Assembly: GCF_015553625.1 (NCBI RefSeq)
Contig: NZ_JADNGY010000004.1
Location: 1-64,000, forward strand
Origin: Streptococcus australis
GTDB taxonomy: Bacteria > Bacillota > Bacilli > Lactobacillales > Streptococcaceae
Direction: 5' to 3'
Length of the DNA stretch: 64,000 nucleotides
Shown: positions 54,280 to 63,802 of the stretch, piece after piece
How positions within the stretch are numbered: the stretch's first letter is position 1
Layout: the number at the start of each line of letters is the position of its first letter
Made by a program: the position numbers and the translations under genes
Notes under the pieces: generated by a model
The model's database searches: none
What the model saw: the letters and a program-made list of their open reading frames with translations, nothing else
Told to the model about the DNA's origin: nothing

Positions 54280-55095
54280 ATGAAATTTTTAACTTTAAAC
54301 ACTCATAGTTGGATGGAAGAAAATCCCCAACAAAAATTTGAGGACTTATTAAAAGACATTCTTGAAAAGCAATACGACTTGATTTGTTTCCAAGAAATTA
54401 ATCAGACCATCGAAAGTCCAGTTGTTCCTGTTAATGACTTGTACCATCCAACTCCTTCTTCGGAGCCGATCCATCAGGATCACTATGTTCGTTGTTTAGT
54501 TGAAAAATTAGAAGAAGAAGGATTGAGCTACCACTGGACCTGGGCTTATAACCATATCGGCTATGACCGTTATCATGAAGGTGTGGCGATTCTATCGCGT
54601 ACCCCAATCCAGGCAAGCGAACTCTTGGTTTCAGATGTGAATGATCCAACAGATTATCATACACGACGGATTGCCATTGCAGAAACCCAAGTTGATGGGA
54701 AAGACATTGCTGTTGCCAGTGTTCACCTCTCTTGGTGGGACAAAGGCTTCCAGCAAGAGTGGGCGCGTTTAGAAGAACGCTTTAGCCAATTGCAAAAGCC
54801 TTTGATTTTAGCTGGGGACTTTAATAATCCAGCTGGGCAAGAAGGTTATGAAGCCATTTTAGCGAGCCCGCTAGCTCTTCAAGATAGCTTTATTGAAGCT
54901 CGCCAGACCAAGGGGACTTACACTGTAGGTCCTGGAATTGATGGATGGGATGATAATCAAGTACCCTTGCGGATTGATTATATTTTCACCTCAAAAGAAT
55001 GGGTTATCGAACGGCTAGAAGTTGTGTTTGATGGTTCTAGTCAGCCTCTCGTCAGCGACCATTATGGTTTGTCAGCTGACTTGTATTTACCATAA
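54280..55095 (+). CDS. Endonuclease/exonuclease/phosphatase-family protein
   Basis: EEP-fold metallo-phosphoesterase of 271 residues. Active-site motifs: LTLNTHSW (N-terminal Asn), ICFQEIN (metal Glu), HEGVAILSRTP, SVHLSWWDKG, LAGDFNNPAG (Asp/Asn) and VSDHYGLSADL (catalytic His near the end). No signal peptide, so it is cytoplasmic. It follows the PTS gene with a hairpin but no promoter between, so it may act on a sugar phosphate or nucleotide in the same response; the substrate is unknown. The pattern differs from ExoA-type DNA repair enzymes, which are shorter in the loops. Confidence 0.88.
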   Translation: MKFLTLNTHSWMEENPQQKFEDLLKDILEKQYDLICFQEINQTIESPVVPVNDLYHPTPSSEPIHQDHYVRCLVEKLEEEGLSYHWTWAYNHIGYDRYHEGVAILSRTPIQASELLVSDVNDPTDYHTRRIAIAETQVDGKDIAVASVHLSWWDKGFQQEWARLEERFSQLQKPLILAGDFNNPAGQEGYEAILASPLALQDSFIEARQTKGTYTVGPGIDGWDDNQVPLRIDYIFTSKEWVIERLEVVFDGSSQPLVSDHYGLSADLYLP

Positions 55096-55100
55096 TATTC

Positions 55101-55133
55101 AAATCCCTATCCCTCCAGGAGGCTAGGGATTTT
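55101..55133 (+). terminator. Terminator after the EEP gene
   Basis: AAATCCCTAtcCCTCC agga GGctAGGGATTTTC: a bulged stem with a short T run. Confidence 0.7.
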
Positions 55134-55208
55134 CTTTATTTCCCTTGCTTTCACTTTAGCCCTAAATATGATAGAATAAAGTATTAAGAAACGATAAGGA
55201 GGGTGTCC

Positions 55209-55682
55209 ATGCGGTGTCCAAAATGTGGCGGAAATAAGTCTAGTGTTGTAGATAGTCGCCAGGCAGAAGATGGAAAAACGATTCGTAGAAGAAGAGAATG
55301 TGATGAATGTCATCATCGCTTCACCACTTATGAACGAGTAGAAGAGCGGACTCTTGTTGTGGTGAAAAAAGATGGCACCCGGGAACAGTTTTCTAGAGAT
55401 AAAATATTTAATGGGATTATTCGATCTGCTCAGAAACGTCCCGTGTCGAGTGACGAAATTGAGGAAATTGTGGGGCGAATCGAACAAAAGATTCGTAGTC
55501 AGAGTGAAAATGAGATCCAGAGTGACTATATCGGATCACTTGTCATGGACGAGTTAGCAGAATTGGACGAAATTACCTATGTTCGATTTGCGAGTGTCTA
55601 TCGTAGTTTCAAGGATGTTGGTGAATTGGAAAGTCTCTTAAAGCAGATTACCAAAGGAACGAAGAAGAAAAAGGAAAAATAG
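55209..55682 (+). CDS. nrdR: Transcriptional repressor NrdR
   Basis: NrdR of 157 residues: a zinc ribbon ([23 protein letters not shown], 1-45) and an ATP-cone domain (about 49-139, [25 protein letters not shown]). It represses ribonucleotide reductase genes when dATP is bound. ATG at 55209 fits the family start; a GTG six bases upstream overlaps the AAGGAGGG site. It is followed without gap by dnaB and dnaI, the usual order in streptococci. Confidence 0.97.
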   Translation: MRCPKCGGNKSSVVDSRQAEDGKTIRRRRECDECHHRFTTYERVEERTLVVVKKDGTREQFSRDKIFNGIIRSAQKRPVSSDEIEEIVGRIEQKIRSQSENEIQSDYIGSLVMDELAELDEITYVRFASVYRSFKDVGELESLLKQITKGTKKKKEK

Positions 55683-56855
55683 ATGAAGCCCAATACTTCA
55701 TTTTCTTTCTTGAAGAATAATTATTTAGCGCCTACAGGAGCCTCTTTCACGCATCTGTATGGACCAATATTAGGTGTTCAAGCAAGTCAATTATATACTT
55801 TTCTGCTGAGTCTCTATGATCAGGGGAAAGAAAAACGGCTGATTGCTGTTGTTTTAAATCATTTGGATCTAGGTTTCGCTCATTTTCTCGAAAGTCTAGA
55901 CCGTTTGATTGCCATGAATTTACTAGAGGTTTTTGAGACAGATGAAGGAATTCAGTTCCGATTTTTGGCTCCGCTAGAAGCAGATCAATTTTTCGCGAAT
56001 ATCGCTTATCAGAAGTTGCTGGAGAAAAAAATAGGAGAAGCAGCAGTTCGTGACTTGCTTCCTGAAAAACCAGAGGGAGAGAAACGGAAGGTGAACTTTG
56101 CCTCTATTTTTGGGATTGATGGTGTTTCGACCCCTCAGAGGAAAGTATCTTCCTTCAGTTTAGAGCACTTTAAACAATTAATGGTACGGGATGGCCTTCG
56201 TTTTGAGAACGAACAAGAGGACCTCTTAGTTCTTTATGCCATCACCGAAGAGAAGAATTGGACTTGGTACGAGACCTATCTGTTGGCCAAGGAGACAGCG
56301 GTTAATTTGGTCATTTCGACCAAACGGATGAGACAAAAACTGACCCAAGAGCCACAAGAAAAAGGTAAGGATGAGTTCACTCCGCAGGAAAGGGCCATTA
56401 TCCGGGAAGCTAAAAATAAGACCAGTCGTCAATTTTTAGCAGGAATAAAAAAAGCGCGTAAGGCTGTTGTGACCCAATCAGAACGCCAAGTAATTTCTGA
56501 CTTGGCCCGTTTAGGCCTGTTAGATGAAGTTATAAATGTGATCTTGTTGTTTACCTTTAACAAGGTTGCTTCCGCCAATCTCAATGAAAAGTATGCCTTA
56601 AAAGTTGGAAATGACTTTGCTTATGAGGGGATAAAGACGGCTGAGGAGGCCGTTCTGAAGATCCGCCAGCGCCAAGACTCCCATTTACAAAAAGCAAAAG
56701 AGAAAGTAGCTAAGAGTGGGTCAGCGACAGGAAAGACCAATGTTCCGAAGTGGAGTCAGCCTAACTATACCAATCAGACTAGCCAAGAAGAACAGGCTAA
56801 TCTGGAACAACAAAAACGAGCCTTGCTCGAGAAATTAAATCAAGGAGGGGAGTAA
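55683..56855 (+). CDS. dnaB: Replication initiation and membrane attachment protein DnaB (DnaB/DnaD family)
   Basis: Gram-positive DnaB (not the helicase) of 390 residues, which helps load the replicative helicase at oriC and restart sites. Two DnaD-like helical regions are expected: the N-terminal winged-helix part (about 1-130) and the later one with TRSQ/ISDLARLGLLDEVINVILLFTFNK (about 270-300). The C-terminal tail is basic and Gln/Asn-rich. ATG directly follows the nrdR TAG; dnaI follows directly. Confidence 0.92.
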   Translation: MKPNTSFSFLKNNYLAPTGASFTHLYGPILGVQASQLYTFLLSLYDQGKEKRLIAVVLNHLDLGFAHFLESLDRLIAMNLLEVFETDEGIQFRFLAPLEADQFFANIAYQKLLEKKIGEAAVRDLLPEKPEGEKRKVNFASIFGIDGVSTPQRKVSSFSLEHFKQLMVRDGLRFENEQEDLLVLYAITEEKNWTWYETYLLAKETAVNLVISTKRMRQKLTQEPQEKGKDEFTPQERAIIREAKNKTSRQFLAGIKKARKAVVTQSERQVISDLARLGLLDEVINVILLFTFNKVASANLNEKYALKVGNDFAYEGIKTAEEAVLKIRQRQDSHLQKAKEKVAKSGSATGKTNVPKWSQPNYTNQTSQEEQANLEQQKRALLEKLNQGGE

Positions 56856-57755
56856 ATGGAGAGCGTAGGGAAAACCATGTCCCAGATGAATCGATCACAG
56901 CAGTTCAATTATGAAGAATTGGTAGCTCAAATTCTCGCCGAACCTGAGATTGCAACCTTTATTCAAAAGGAGGGTTTATCGGATGTAGAAATCCGTCGTA
57001 GCATTTCCAAATTTAACCAATACATCAGTGAGCGCAATCGCTTTGTCCTTGGGGATGCAGATTATATTGCAAGAGGGTATAAGCCTGTTTTAGTCATGAA
57101 TGAAGGTTATGCGGATGTTTCCTATGAGGAGACACCTGAATTAATCGAGGCACAAAAACAAGCCGCTATCAATAGACGCTTGCAGCTGATCAACTTACCA
57201 AGCACCTTGAAGGAAGCTTCCTTAGCGAAAGTCGACTTGGATGATCGTGGGCGTTTTGGAGCCTTTGAAGAGTTGGCCAATTTTGTTGCTTCCTATCCTC
57301 AAGCTCGTAAAGGGATTTTTCTATATGGAGATTTTGGAGTTGGGAAAAGCTATATGATGGCAGCTCTTGCTCATGACTTGTCTGAAAAACGTCAGGCTTC
57401 CTCCACCATTCTACATTTCCCAAGCTTTGTCATCGATGTCAAAAATGCCATTAATACAGGTCAGGTTAAAGAGATGTTGGATCAGGTCAAGAAGGCTGAA
57501 ATTTTGATTCTTGATGATATTGGGGCAGAGCAAATGTCGCCTTGGGTCCGGGATGAAGTCTTGCAAGTGATTTTGCAACATCGGATGCAGGAGATTCTTC
57601 CAACCTTCTTTACTTCGAATTTCAACTTTGAAGATTTGGAACGTCATTTTGCTACATCTCGGAATGGAGATGAGACTTGGCAAGCCAAACGTGTCATGGA
57701 GCGAATCAAGTTCCTTGCTAAAGAAGTCCGCCTAGAAGGAGAAAATCGCCGATGA
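56856..57755 (+). CDS. dnaI: Primosomal helicase loader DnaI
   Basis: AAA+ ATPase of 299 residues that loads the DnaC-type replicative helicase. The N-terminal helicase-binding part (about 1-130) precedes Walker A GDFGVGKSYMM (about 158-168), Walker B ILILDDIGAEQ and sensor-type FFTSNFNFEDLERHF with the arginine finger in KRVMERI. Ribosome binding site AAGGAGGGG. The stop overlaps the nitroreductase start by four bases. Confidence 0.96.
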   Translation: MESVGKTMSQMNRSQQFNYEELVAQILAEPEIATFIQKEGLSDVEIRRSISKFNQYISERNRFVLGDADYIARGYKPVLVMNEGYADVSYEETPELIEAQKQAAINRRLQLINLPSTLKEASLAKVDLDDRGRFGAFEELANFVASYPQARKGIFLYGDFGVGKSYMMAALAHDLSEKRQASSTILHFPSFVIDVKNAINTGQVKEMLDQVKKAEILILDDIGAEQMSPWVRDEVLQVILQHRMQEILPTFFTSNFNFEDLERHFATSRNGDETWQAKRVMERIKFLAKEVRLEGENRR

Positions 57756-58468
57756 ATCCTGTTATTGATTTGATGAAATCTCATTCCTCTGTCCGTCGCT
57801 TTAAGGAGGAGGACATCAAAGAGGAAGACCTTCAAGCAATCCTAACAGCAGGACAGATGGCTTCCTCTTGGAAGAACTTCCAGTCTTATTCCATTATCTT
57901 AGTGAGAAGCCAGGAAAAGAAAGAGGGGCTCTATCAATTCGTCCCTCAGGAGGCAATTCGTCAATGCTCTGTTTTCTTACTGTTTGTAGGAGATCTCAAC
58001 CGAGCTGAAAAAGGGGTTCGAATGCATACGGATCAATTCCATCCAGAAGGACCAGATAATTTATTGATTACTTCTGTAGATGCGGCCTTGGCAGGTCAGA
58101 ATACCTTGCTAGCTGCTGAAAGTCTAGGCTACGGAGGAGTCATTATTGGCTTGGTTCGGTATGAAGCGGCTGAAGTGGCCAAACTATTTAACTTACCAGA
58201 CTACACCTATCCTGTCTTTGGGATGGCTTTAGGAGTGCCAAATCAGAACCATCCTGTGAAGCCCCGCCTTCCTTTGGAAGCTGTTGTCTTCGAAGAAAGT
58301 TACCAGGAGCAGACTCCTGAAGTGATTGAAGCCTTTGATCGAGTACAGACTGCCTATGCTGGAGCACGGGCAACGGATACTTGGAGCCAACGCTTGGCTG
58401 CCCAATTTGGACAGGAAGAACCAGCTGCTACGGCAGAATTATTAAAGAAACACCAACTAGAAAAATAA
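57752..58468 (+). CDS. NfsA-type nitroreductase (FMN oxidoreductase)
   Basis: FMN-dependent oxidoreductase of 238 residues. [39 protein letters not shown] (about 11-49) binds FMN phosphate, and [14 protein letters not shown] and [15 protein letters not shown] are characteristic of NfsA/FRP enzymes, which use NADPH to reduce quinones, flavin or nitro compounds. It overlaps dnaI and precedes der by 16 bases, so it is in the same transcript; no functional link to replication is known. Confidence 0.93.
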   Translation: MNPVIDLMKSHSSVRRFKEEDIKEEDLQAILTAGQMASSWKNFQSYSIILVRSQEKKEGLYQFVPQEAIRQCSVFLLFVGDLNRAEKGVRMHTDQFHPEGPDNLLITSVDAALAGQNTLLAAESLGYGGVIIGLVRYEAAEVAKLFNLPDYTYPVFGMALGVPNQNHPVKPRLPLEAVVFEESYQEQTPEVIEAFDRVQTAYAGARATDTWSQRLAAQFGQEEPAATAELLKKHQLEK

Positions 58469-58484
58469 GAGAAAAGAGGACACC

Positions 58485-59795
58485 ATGGCTTTACCTACTG
58501 TTGCCATTGTAGGACGTCCAAATGTCGGGAAGTCAACGCTCTTTAACCGGATTGCCGGTGAGCGGATTTCCATTGTCGAGGATGTCGAAGGGGTTACTCG
58601 GGACCGTATTTATGCAACGGCTGAGTGGCTCAACCACCAATTTAGTATTATTGATACTGGCGGGATTGATGACGTGGACGCACCTTTCATGGAGCAAATC
58701 AAGCACCAAGCGGAGATTGCCATGGATGAAGCAGACGTCATTGTCTTTGTCGTATCTGGAAAAGAAGGGATTACAGATGCAGATGAGTATGTCGCTCGGA
58801 TGCTCTACAAGACCCACAAACCAGTCATTTTAGCGGTCAATAAAGTGGATAATCCAGAGATGCGAACTGACATCTATGATTTCTACGCTCTTGGCCTGGG
58901 CGAACCCTTGCCAGTGTCATCTGTGCACGGGATTGGTACAGGGGATGTCTTGGATGCCATCGTTGAAAACCTTCCGACGGATCGGGAGCCAGAAAATCCA
59001 GATGTCATCAAGTTCAGCTTGATTGGCCGCCCTAATGTCGGAAAATCTAGTCTGATCAATGCCATCCTTGGGGAAGACCGCGTCATTGCCAGTCCTGTAG
59101 CAGGAACTACGCGAGATGCGATTGACACCCATTTCACCGATGCAGAAGGCCAAGAGTACACCATGATTGATACAGCCGGAATGCGGAAATCTGGTAAGGT
59201 CTATGAAAATACAGAGAAATATTCTGTGATGAGGGCTATGCGGGCTATCGATCGCTCGGATGTGGTCTTGATGGTCTTGAACGCAGAAGAAGGAATCCGC
59301 GAGTACGATAAGCGGATTGCCGGATTTGCCCATGAAGCTGGAAAAGGGATGATCATCGTGGTCAATAAGTGGGATACCCTTGAAAAGGATAACCACACCA
59401 TGAAGCAATGGGAAGATGATATTCGAGATCAATTCCAATACTTATCTTATGTACCTATTATCTTTGTCTCTGCTTTGACCAAGCAACGCTTGCACAAGCT
59501 ACCAGATATGATCAAGCAGATCAGTGAGAGCCAAAATACACGGATTCCTTCAGCTGTCTTGAACGATGTCATCATGGATGCCATTGCCATTAATCCGACA
59601 CCGACAGATAAAGGAAAACGTCTAAAAATCTTCTATGCGACTCAGGTTGCTACCAAGCCACCAACCTTTGTGGTCTTTGTCAATGAAGAAGAGCTCATGC
59701 ACTTCTCTTATCTTCGTTTCTTGGAAAATCAAATTCGGAAAGCCTTTGTCTTTGAAGGAACCCCAATCCATTTGATTGCTCGGAAACGGAAGTAG
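58485..59795 (+). CDS. der: Ribosome-assembly GTPase Der (EngA)
   Basis: Double GTPase of 436 residues acting in 50S assembly. Domain 1 (4-165): G1 [13 protein letters not shown]3 DTGG, G4 NKVD. Domain 2 (about 175-345): G1 [13 protein letters not shown]3 DTAG, G4 NKWD. A KH-like domain (about 350-436) ends in HLIARKRK. Both nucleotide sites look intact. A lipoprotein gene starts six bases after the stop. Confidence 0.98.
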   Translation: MALPTVAIVGRPNVGKSTLFNRIAGERISIVEDVEGVTRDRIYATAEWLNHQFSIIDTGGIDDVDAPFMEQIKHQAEIAMDEADVIVFVVSGKEGITDADEYVARMLYKTHKPVILAVNKVDNPEMRTDIYDFYALGLGEPLPVSSVHGIGTGDVLDAIVENLPTDREPENPDVIKFSLIGRPNVGKSSLINAILGEDRVIASPVAGTTRDAIDTHFTDAEGQEYTMIDTAGMRKSGKVYENTEKYSVMRAMRAIDRSDVVLMVLNAEEGIREYDKRIAGFAHEAGKGMIIVVNKWDTLEKDNHTMKQWEDDIRDQFQYLSYVPIIFVSALTKQRLHKLPDMIKQISESQNTRIPSAVLNDVIMDAIAINPTPTDKGKRLKIFYATQVATKPPTFVVFVNEEELMHFSYLRFLENQIRKAFVFEGTPIHLIARKRK

Positions 59796-59801
59796 GTATT
59801 T

Positions 59802-60248
59802 ATGAAAACCTTGAAACAAGGACTCCTGCTTGTAGTCATATTTATAGTATTTCTGGGACTGACAGCTTGTAGCGTTGAAAGAGAAGAAACCTATGAGAAA
59901 AAAGATAAAGACATTCTTCTTCGAGTGACGATTCGACATAGAGCCAATCAAATGATCTCTGAAGAGTTTTGGGCTGATAATTTTAATGTAAATATTGAAG
60001 ATGACTCTGAGTTCGAATATATTAAAAAAGAAATTGTTGAACCTAAAAAAGGAATTTCGGGCTATACAACAGATGTGAGTCGGACGAAAGAGGGTGGACT
60101 GATGATTCATACCAAGATCGTCTACCAAGACTTAGATATTGAAGCCTTAAATAAAGCCAACGATGAGAAAAAAACGTTTGGAGAACTGGCCAACTATTCA
60201 GAACATATCAAAAATTTCAAAAAAGAAGGCTATAAGAGAATAAAATAA
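59802..60248 (+). CDS. DUF1307-like small lipoprotein
   Basis: Lipoprotein of 148 residues: a signal peptide with lipobox LTAC (Cys at about 23) and a mature part of alternating charged strands (EETYEKKDKDILLRVTIRHRANQ). It resembles the YehR/DUF1307 family, exported lipoproteins of unknown function. It directly follows der, so it shares its transcript, and a terminator hairpin comes right after its stop. Confidence 0.87.
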   Translation: MKTLKQGLLLVVIFIVFLGLTACSVEREETYEKKDKDILLRVTIRHRANQMISEEFWADNFNVNIEDDSEFEYIKKEIVEPKKGISGYTTDVSRTKEGGLMIHTKIVYQDLDIEALNKANDEKKTFGELANYSEHIKNFKKEGYKRIK

Positions 60249-60275
60249 AAGGAACACACTTGGTGTTCCTTTTAG
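60247..60275 (+). terminator. Terminator after the lipoprotein gene
   Basis: AAAAGGAACAC actt GGTGTTCCTTTT: a near-perfect stem overlapping the end of the gene, with a four-T tail. Confidence 0.8.
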
Positions 60276-60360
60276 AATGTAAACAAACCATTATTAACAT
60301 AAAATAGCTAGCTATTTTTCAAATAATGACTTTTATTTTTGGAGTCATTCAAGTAGATCT

Positions 60361-60498
60361 GAAACTTTCCGCCGTGAGAAAAGTGCTAGAAACAAGATTG
60401 TTTCTAGCACTCGGGAGTTTTGGAACCTTGGGTCCAAAACTAAGTCATGGAACTTCATAGAAGTTCCATGACGTCCGTACTCACCTAAGGGAAGTTTC
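60361..60498. ncRNA. Putative four-way-junction RNA element 2
   Basis: It occupies the 400-base gap before the SNF2 gene. Outer stem P1: GAAACTTTCC (60361-60370) with GGGAAGTTTC (60489-60498), one wobble. Inner loop: GCC on the left, CTAA on the right. P2: GTGAG (60374-60378) with CTCAC (60480-60484). Inside are AGTGCTAGAAAC/GTTTCTAGCACT (60382-60411), GTTTTGGA/TCCAAAAC (60417-60440) and GTCATGGAACTT/AAGTTCCATGAC (60444-60472), all perfect. The plan, GCCGTG at the left and GTCC before the right P2 arm match the element at 16034-16186, but stem sequences differ. The rest of the gap (60276-60360 and 60499-60600) is AT-rich without a recognisable feature. Confidence 0.6.
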
Positions 60499-60614
60499 TA
60501 AGAATAACTCTTCTTTAATTTGAATGGAAAAAGAAAAGTGGAGTAGGTGATAGTAAAATCAGGCATTGAATTCTTCACAATTCTTTGTCTTTTTTTTCTA
60601 TTTTAGAGGGGATA

Positions 60615-60623
60615 TGATATAAT
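60615..60623 (+). promoter_or_regulatory. Extended -10 of the SNF2 helicase gene
   Basis: TGATATAAT ends at 60623, 26 bases before the ATG; the -35 region is a T-run with no clear hexamer. Confidence 0.6.
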
Positions 60624-60649
60624 AAAGGGATAAACATAAGGTGGTAAAT

Positions 60650-63600
60650 ATGGCAAAATTAATTCCTGGGAAAATCCGTTCAGAAGGAATCCTTCTCTAT
60701 GAAAACGGGAAAGTATCCCTACAGGAAATGAAGAATCAGTACCTCTATTTCAGAATTGACAATGAGTCCCTCCGCTATAGTCTAGATGATCAAGCAATTT
60801 TTTGTAGTTGTGAGTTTTTCCAGAAGAAAAAATTCTGTGTGCATTTAGCCGCAGGAGAAGCCTTTTTAAAAAATGATGAAGAAGGGAAGGAACTCTTGCT
60901 TGGTTTAGAGCAAGATGCAACAGAAAGTCAAGAAACAAAGGAAAAAGTATCTTTTGGAAGTTTGTTTTTAGATCAAGTCCTACCAAAAATTGAAAGCAAG
61001 GAAGTCCGTTTTGGTCTCTCAGCAACCGGTCATGTAGACGACTATTCCGGTCAGTTTTTGTGGACCCTTCGTATCTATCGCAGACCGGATGAGAGATCTT
61101 ATGTAGTGCGGGATGTTGTGGCTTTTTTGCAAGCTATCAGAAAGCAGTCCCATTTTGCGATTGGGAAAAGTTATTACGAGCCGATTTCCTATGCGGCCTT
61201 TGACCCTGAAAGTCGCGCCTTGATACGATTCTTAGAAGGGTTATTATCGGGGGACACGGTACATGATGCTCTATTCTTTCCAAATGGAGGCCGTCACCTT
61301 TACTTTCCAATGAGCTTCTTTGAAGAGGCTGTGCAATTATTGATGGATTTACCGTCCTTTACCCTTGAAGTCGGGATGGATACCTATCAGGAAGTTTTCT
61401 TTCAAGAACTCCAGGAAGATTCAGGCTTGTTTTCTTTCCAAGTCGTGGAAATGAAGGAGTTTATCGAACTACAGGTCCAAGTGGCTTCCTATAAAATGGT
61501 GGAAGGTCGCTTTCTTTTGGTAAATGGCCATTTTTACCAAATCTCCCCACTGCAAAAGATTTTGATTGAGGCTGTTCAGAGTTTACCCCTATCTAGTGAT
61601 CAGAAGAGACATGTTCAATTTGATTTGTCAGATCAGACCAAATTGACCTATAGCTTAGAGCAATTCAGGAAAATTGGTGAGGTGAAAGCACCAAGTAACT
61701 TTTATATCCATGATTTTCAACCTCACTTTACTTTTGATTTATCTGAACAGGGAGAAGTGTTGTTAGAAGTAGCATTTGTCTACGAAGATTGTATCGTTTG
61801 CTCTGACCAAGAACTTAAGAATCTGCCTTATTCCAGTAATTTTGATAAGGAACGTTTGGTTTTTGAAACCATTTTGGCAGCTGGTTTTACCAATCACTTT
61901 CAAACCAAACGGTCTCCTCTTCTTCCTAAACAAATCTATCCTTTCTTTCAGCAGACCCTTCCATTATTTGAACAACTAGGAGAGGTGGACGCTTCGGAGA
62001 AATTGTTGGATTTGTATCAGGTGGAGAAGCCCAAGATTGACATTCAAACCAGTGGACGACTGCTTGAAATCGGTTTTGAATTTGACTCCATTGATCCTTC
62101 TGAAGTTGACCAAGTCATGAGTGCCTTAATCGAGAAGAATGACTATTACATCAGTCAAACAGGGAAGGTCCTTATCTTTGATGAAGAAACCAAGCGTATC
62201 AGTCAGACCTTATTGAATCTTCGCGCAAAGAAGACAAAAACAGGTCAGTTGCAGACCAATCGCATTGCAGCTTTCCAGCTCTCCCAGTTATTTGAGACAG
62301 CTGACAATGTCCGATTTTCTGAAGAGTTTCGTCATTTGGCTCATGATTTGATTCATCCAGAGCAATTTCCATTAGGTAAGCTGCAAGTAACAGCTAAACT
62401 ACGAGATTATCAGGAAGTAGGAGTCCGCTGGCTATCCATGCTCAATCACTACGGCTTTGGGGGAATTTTGGCAGATGATATGGGACTTGGAAAGACACTC
62501 CAGACTATTGCCTTTCTCTCGAGTGTTGTGACAGCAGATTCTAAGATTTTGATCTTAGCTCCATCTAGTTTAATCTATAATTGGAAAGAGGAGTTCGAAA
62601 AGTTCGCCCCACAAATGAAAGTAGAGGTCATTTATGGCCTTAAAGCAAGTCGCGACGAGATTATTGCAAGCAATCCTCAGGTAGCGATTACCAGTTATGC
62701 TTCCTTCCGTCAGGACGTAGAGCAATACGAAAAAAATCAGTACCAATACTTAATCTTGGATGAAGCGCAGGTCATGAAAAATTCCCAAACCAAAATTGCT
62801 CAATACTTACGGAAATTCGATGTTCCTCATACTTTTGCTTTGTCGGGAACACCAATAGAAAACCATGTGGAGGAACTCTGGTCGATTTTCCAAATTGTTC
62901 TTCCTGGTTTATTTCCCGGTAAAAAAGAATTTAAACAATTGAGTCCAGAGACCATTTCTCACTACGTCAAGCCTTTTATCATGAGACGGAAAAAAAGTGA
63001 AGTCTTGCAGGAACTTCCGGATCTGATAGAGATGACCTATAAGAATGAATTGGCTGACGATCAAAAAACAATCTATTTGGCTCAGTTGAAGCAAATGCAA
63101 GACCGCATTCTAAGCTCTTCTGAAGAGGAACTCAATCGCAGTAAGATGGAAATCTTATCTGGCCTGATGCGTCTTCGTCAAATTTGTGATACGCCATCCC
63201 TCTTTTTAGAGGATTATACTGGGGAAAGCGGGAAGTTGGATAGCCTTCGAGAACTGCTAGAGCAGATCAAAGACGGCAACCAACGTGTCTTGATCTTCTC
63301 ACAATTTAGGGGTATGTTGGATATCATTGAAAAAGAGTTGGATGCTCTGAAGATGACTTCTTTTAAAATCACGGGATCTACGCCAGCTAATGAACGCCAA
63401 GACATGACCAATGCCTTTAATTCCGGTCAAGGAGATGCCTTTCTCATTTCCTTGAAAGCAGGTGGAGTTGGTTTGAATTTGACAGGTGCGGACACGGTTA
63501 TTCTAGTTGACCTATGGTGGAACCCTGCGGTAGAAGATCAAGCCATTGGCCGTGCCCATCGAATGGGACAAGATAAGAATGTTGAGGTCTACCGGATGAT

Positions 63601-63745
63601 CACTCGAGGGACCATTGAAGAAAAAATACAAGAGCTCCAGACCAGCAAACGTCATTTAGTTTCTACCATATTAGATGGTACCGAAACGCGCTCTAGTCTT
63701 TCTATTGAAGAAATTCGGGAAATTTTGGGTATTTCGGTGGAATAA
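60650..63745 (+). CDS. SNF2-family helicase with SWIM zinc finger
   Basis: Swi2/Snf2-type DNA-dependent ATPase of 1031 residues. An N-terminal SWIM finger (CSCEFFQKKKFCVHLAAGEAF, CxC..CxH, about 56-76) and a long bacterial SNF2 N-region (about 150-580) precede the motor: motif I DDMGLGKTLQTIAF, motif II LDEAQ (DEAQ box), motif III ALSGTPIENH, RRKKSEV, then IFSQFRGMLD, GGVGLNLTGADTV and RAHRMGQ. ATG at 60650 follows AAGGTGG; a GTG nine bases upstream is less likely. The chromosomal role of these proteins in streptococci is unsettled (transcription or repair is proposed). Confidence 0.94.
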   Translation: MAKLIPGKIRSEGILLYENGKVSLQEMKNQYLYFRIDNESLRYSLDDQAIFCSCEFFQKKKFCVHLAAGEAFLKNDEEGKELLLGLEQDATESQETKEKVSFGSLFLDQVLPKIESKEVRFGLSATGHVDDYSGQFLWTLRIYRRPDERSYVVRDVVAFLQAIRKQSHFAIGKSYYEPISYAAFDPESRALIRFLEGLLSGDTVHDALFFPNGGRHLYFPMSFFEEAVQLLMDLPSFTLEVGMDTYQEVFFQELQEDSGLFSFQVVEMKEFIELQVQVASYKMVEGRFLLVNGHFYQISPLQKILIEAVQSLPLSSDQKRHVQFDLSDQTKLTYSLEQFRKIGEVKAPSNFYIHDFQPHFTFDLSEQGEVLLEVAFVYEDCIVCSDQELKNLPYSSNFDKERLVFETILAAGFTNHFQTKRSPLLPKQIYPFFQQTLPLFEQLGEVDASEKLLDLYQVEKPKIDIQTSGRLLEIGFEFDSIDPSEVDQVMSALIEKNDYYISQTGKVLIFDEETKRISQTLLNLRAKKTKTGQLQTNRIAAFQLSQLFETADNVRFSEEFRHLAHDLIHPEQFPLGKLQVTAKLRDYQEVGVRWLSMLNHYGFGGILADDMGLGKTLQTIAFLSSVVTADSKILILAPSSLIYNWKEEFEKFAPQMKVEVIYGLKASRDEIIASNPQVAITSYASFRQDVEQYEKNQYQYLILDEAQVMKNSQTKIAQYLRKFDVPHTFALSGTPIENHVEELWSIFQIVLPGLFPGKKEFKQLSPETISHYVKPFIMRRKKSEVLQELPDLIEMTYKNELADDQKTIYLAQLKQMQDRILSSSEEELNRSKMEILSGLMRLRQICDTPSLFLEDYTGESGKLDSLRELLEQIKDGNQRVLIFSQFRGMLDIIEKELDALKMTSFKITGSTPANERQDMTNAFNSGQGDAFLISLKAGGVGLNLTGADTVILVDLWWNPAVEDQAIGRAHRMGQDKNVEVYRMITRGTIEEKIQELQTSKRHLVSTILDGTETRSSLSIEEIREILGISVE

Positions 63746-63802
63746 CTTGAAAAATAAAATGAATAGTTTATAATTAATGAAGTGTCGAAAGGAAGAAGAA
63801 GG

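Noticed and set aside
58917-59438. Minus-strand frame inside der
   Set aside because: It is a shadow of the second GTPase domain with no start signal.
16034-60498. Twister or twister-sister ribozyme as identity of the two structured elements
   Set aside because: The UAA and GTG/CAC parts are suggestive, but their order around the junction is opposite to twister, and the other conserved bases I remember are missing.
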